From: Eubacterium sp.
Lineage (GTDB): Bacteria > Bacillota > Clostridia > Oscillospirales > Acutalibacteraceae
Reading direction: 5' to 3'
Assembly: GCA_017543725.1 (NCBI GenBank)
Contig: JAFYFO010000222.1
Location: 1-7,396, forward strand
Length of the DNA: 7,396 nt
Part shown: positions 5,814 to 7,396 of the stretch, piece by piece
Layout of the letters: the number at the start of each line of letters is the position of its first letter
How positions within the stretch are numbered: the first letter of the stretch is position 1
Program-made: the position numbers and the translations under genes
The notes under the pieces: model-generated
The model's database searches: none
What the model was told of the DNA's origin: nothing
The model's input: the letters and a program-made list of their open reading frames with translations, nothing else

Positions 5814-7396
5814 ATGATTTATCCTAAAATCGGCATAAGACCCGTAATCGACGGCAGATGGGGCGGAGTAAGAGAAAGCCTCGAAGCGCAAACAATGGGA
5901 ATGGCAAATGCCGCAAAAGAACTTATTGAAAGCAATCTCAGATATCCCGACGGAACTCCCGTTCAGTGCGTTATCAGCAAAACAACTATCGGAGGAGGCG
6001 CTGAGGCTGCAAAATGCGCAGAGCAGTTTTCTCAGGAAAATGTCAGCGCAACTCTTTCCGTAACTCCCTGCTGGTGCTACGGAAGCGAAACCTTTGATAT
6101 GGACCCGCAAACAATCAAAGCAGTCTGGGGCTTCAACGGAACGGAGCGCCCGGGCGCGGTTTATCTTGCGGCGGTTATGGCTGCATATGCTCAGAAAGGT
6201 CTTCCCGCGTTTTCAATCTACGGAAAAGATGTTCAGGACAGCACCGATACAACAATTCCCGATGATGTTGCTCAAAAAATTCTTCGCTTTGCGCGCTGTG
6301 CGGTTGCCGCTTCCTGGATGAAAAACAAGGCGTATGTTAACTTCGGCGGCGTTGCAATGGGTATTGCAGGAAGTTATTGCAATGCGGATATGTTCCAGAA
6401 ATATTTCGGAATCCGCGCAGAGTGGGTTGATATGACCGAAATTATCCGCAGAATAAATCTTGAAATCTACGACCACGAAGAATACGAAAAGGCTCTCAAA
6501 TGGGTTAAGGAAAACTGCAAGGAAGGTTTTGATTGCAACGCGGGCAAAAATCTTCCCGAAATCATAACAAAATCAAAATTTATCGCTCCCGATAAAGATT
6601 GGGAATTCGTTGTTAAAATGACAATGGTTATGCGCGATATCCTTTACGGAAACAAAAAACTTGATGAAATGGGCTGGCACGAAGAAGCCCTCGGCAAAAA
6701 CGCTTTTGCAGGCGGTTTCCAGGGTCAGCGCCAGTGGACTGACTGGCTTCCGAACGCAGATTTCACAGAGGCTATTATGGCAAGTTCCTTTGACTGGAAC
6801 GGCAAAAAGGCTCCAACTCCGTTTGCAACCGAAAACGATACTTTAAACGGCGTTGCAATGATGCTCGGAACACTTGTAACAAACACCGCTCCCTGCTTCC
6901 ACGATGTTCGTACTTACTGGAGCCCCGAGGCATGCGAAAGAGTTACCGGAGTTAAGCCCGACGGCGTTGCCAAAAACGGCTTTATCCATCTTATCAACTC
7001 GGGCGCAACCGCCCTTGACGGAAGCGGCGCTTCAAAGAACGATAAGGGCGAAGGCTGTATGAAACCCTTCTGGGATATGACTCAGAGCGATATCAAGGCT
7101 TGCCTTGATGCAACCGATTGGTGCAGAGCAAACTATGAGTATTTCAGAGGCGGCGGATTCTCAAGCCACTTCCGCTGTCATGCAGAGATGCCCGTTACAA
7201 TGCTTCGCGTTAATGTTGTCGACGGCATAGGTCCCGTTCTTCAACTCGCAGAGGGCTATACTGCGGACCTTCCCGATGAAATCCATAATGTTATTGATAA
7301 GAGAACCGACCCGACCTGGCCGACAACCTGGTTCGTTCCGAACTTAACGGGCAAGGGCGCTTTCAAGGATGTTTACAGCGTTATGGCAAACTGGGG
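5814..7396 (+). CDS. fucI: L-fucose isomerase (3' partial)
   Basis: The frame starts at ATG 5814 after GGAGGA (5802-5807) with six-base spacing, and 527 complete codons are visible before the window ends. The full enzyme is about 590 residues, so some 60 are missing. Features are [15 protein letters not shown] (residues 4-18), [15 protein letters not shown] (about 84-98), [24 protein letters not shown] with metal ligand Glu340, and [10 protein letters not shown] with metal ligand Asp364. These two are 24 residues apart, as are Glu337 and Asp361 of the E. coli enzyme. The visible part ends in VMANW, just before the NWGANH segment that should carry the third ligand, a His near residue 531. The enzyme is a cytoplasmic Mn-dependent oligomer that converts L-fucose to L-fuculose and usually also accepts D-arabinose. 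The gene is the third of the cluster; a fuculokinase gene would be expected nearby but is not in the window. Confidence 0.95.
   Translation, partial: MIYPKIGIRPVIDGRWGGVRESLEAQTMGMANAAKELIESNLRYPDGTPVQCVISKTTIGGGAEAAKCAEQFSQENVSATLSVTPCWCYGSETFDMDPQTIKAVWGFNGTERPGAVYLAAVMAAYAQKGLPAFSIYGKDVQDSTDTTIPDDVAQKILRFARCAVAASWMKNKAYVNFGGVAMGIAGSYCNADMFQKYFGIRAEWVDMTEIIRRINLEIYDHEEYEKALKWVKENCKEGFDCNAGKNLPEIITKSKFIAPDKDWEFVVKMTMVMRDILYGNKKLDEMGWHEEALGKNAFAGGFQGQRQWTDWLPNADFTEAIMASSFDWNGKKAPTPFATENDTLNGVAMMLGTLVTNTAPCFHDVRTYWSPEACERVTGVKPDGVAKNGFIHLINSGATALDGSGASKNDKGEGCMKPFWDMTQSDIKACLDATDWCRANYEYFRGGGFSSHFRCHAEMPVTMLRVNVVDGIGPVLQLAEGYTADLPDEIHNVIDKRTDPTWPTTWFVPNLTGKGAFKDVYSVMANW

Noticed and set aside
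5066..6476. Several minus-strand open frames of 87-158 codons opposite the fuc genes
   Set aside because: They mirror the strong coding frames on the plus strand, lack ribosome sites and encode no family-like sequence.

Overview
The window looks like DNA from a Bacillota (Clostridia) gut-type anaerobe. Shine-Dalgarno sites are strong (GGAGA, AAAGGAG, GGAGGA), coding is AT-leaning, and the content includes a MalT-like LuxR regulator remnant, an IS66 remnant, Clostridia-style surface-protein domains and an L-fucose catabolic cluster. No species can be named from sequence alone.

Layout. Positions 2-925 hold the 3' part of an anchored extracellular protein made of an acidic Ala/Glu/Pro linker and two copies of one domain with an exact 128-residue period; a terminator follows. 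Positions 926-1617 hold no intact gene. They contain two inverted repeats, a 42-codon remnant of the IS66 accessory protein TnpA, and a structured element of one small hairpin plus one long stem ending in a T tract. Positions about 1618-2475 are a decayed C-terminal piece of a large MalT-type LuxR regulator with in-frame stops. Near 2476 the reading frame runs without a break into the C-terminal piece of an unrelated surface protein that ends at 3624. The join cuts the LuxR helix-turn-helix, and codon choice changes there, so this is a rearrangement junction or an assembly/cloning chimera.

From 3624 rightward the DNA looks ordinary and intact. A bidirectional terminator separates the surface-protein end from a convergent PHP-domain phosphoesterase gene (4501 to 3656, minus strand). 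Divergent from it, a good sigma-70-type promoter drives a tight cluster: class II (fuculose-phosphate type) aldolase, FucU mutarotase and FucI isomerase. The last is cut by the window end just before its third metal ligand.

How the genes work together. FucU interconverts fucose anomers, FucI isomerises L-fucose to L-fuculose, a kinase (not in the window, perhaps downstream) would phosphorylate it, and the aldolase splits L-fuculose-1-phosphate to dihydroxyacetone phosphate and L-lactaldehyde. I see no convincing new defence or mobile system. The strongest anomaly is the junction near 2476; the most open question is the structured element at 1489-1581.
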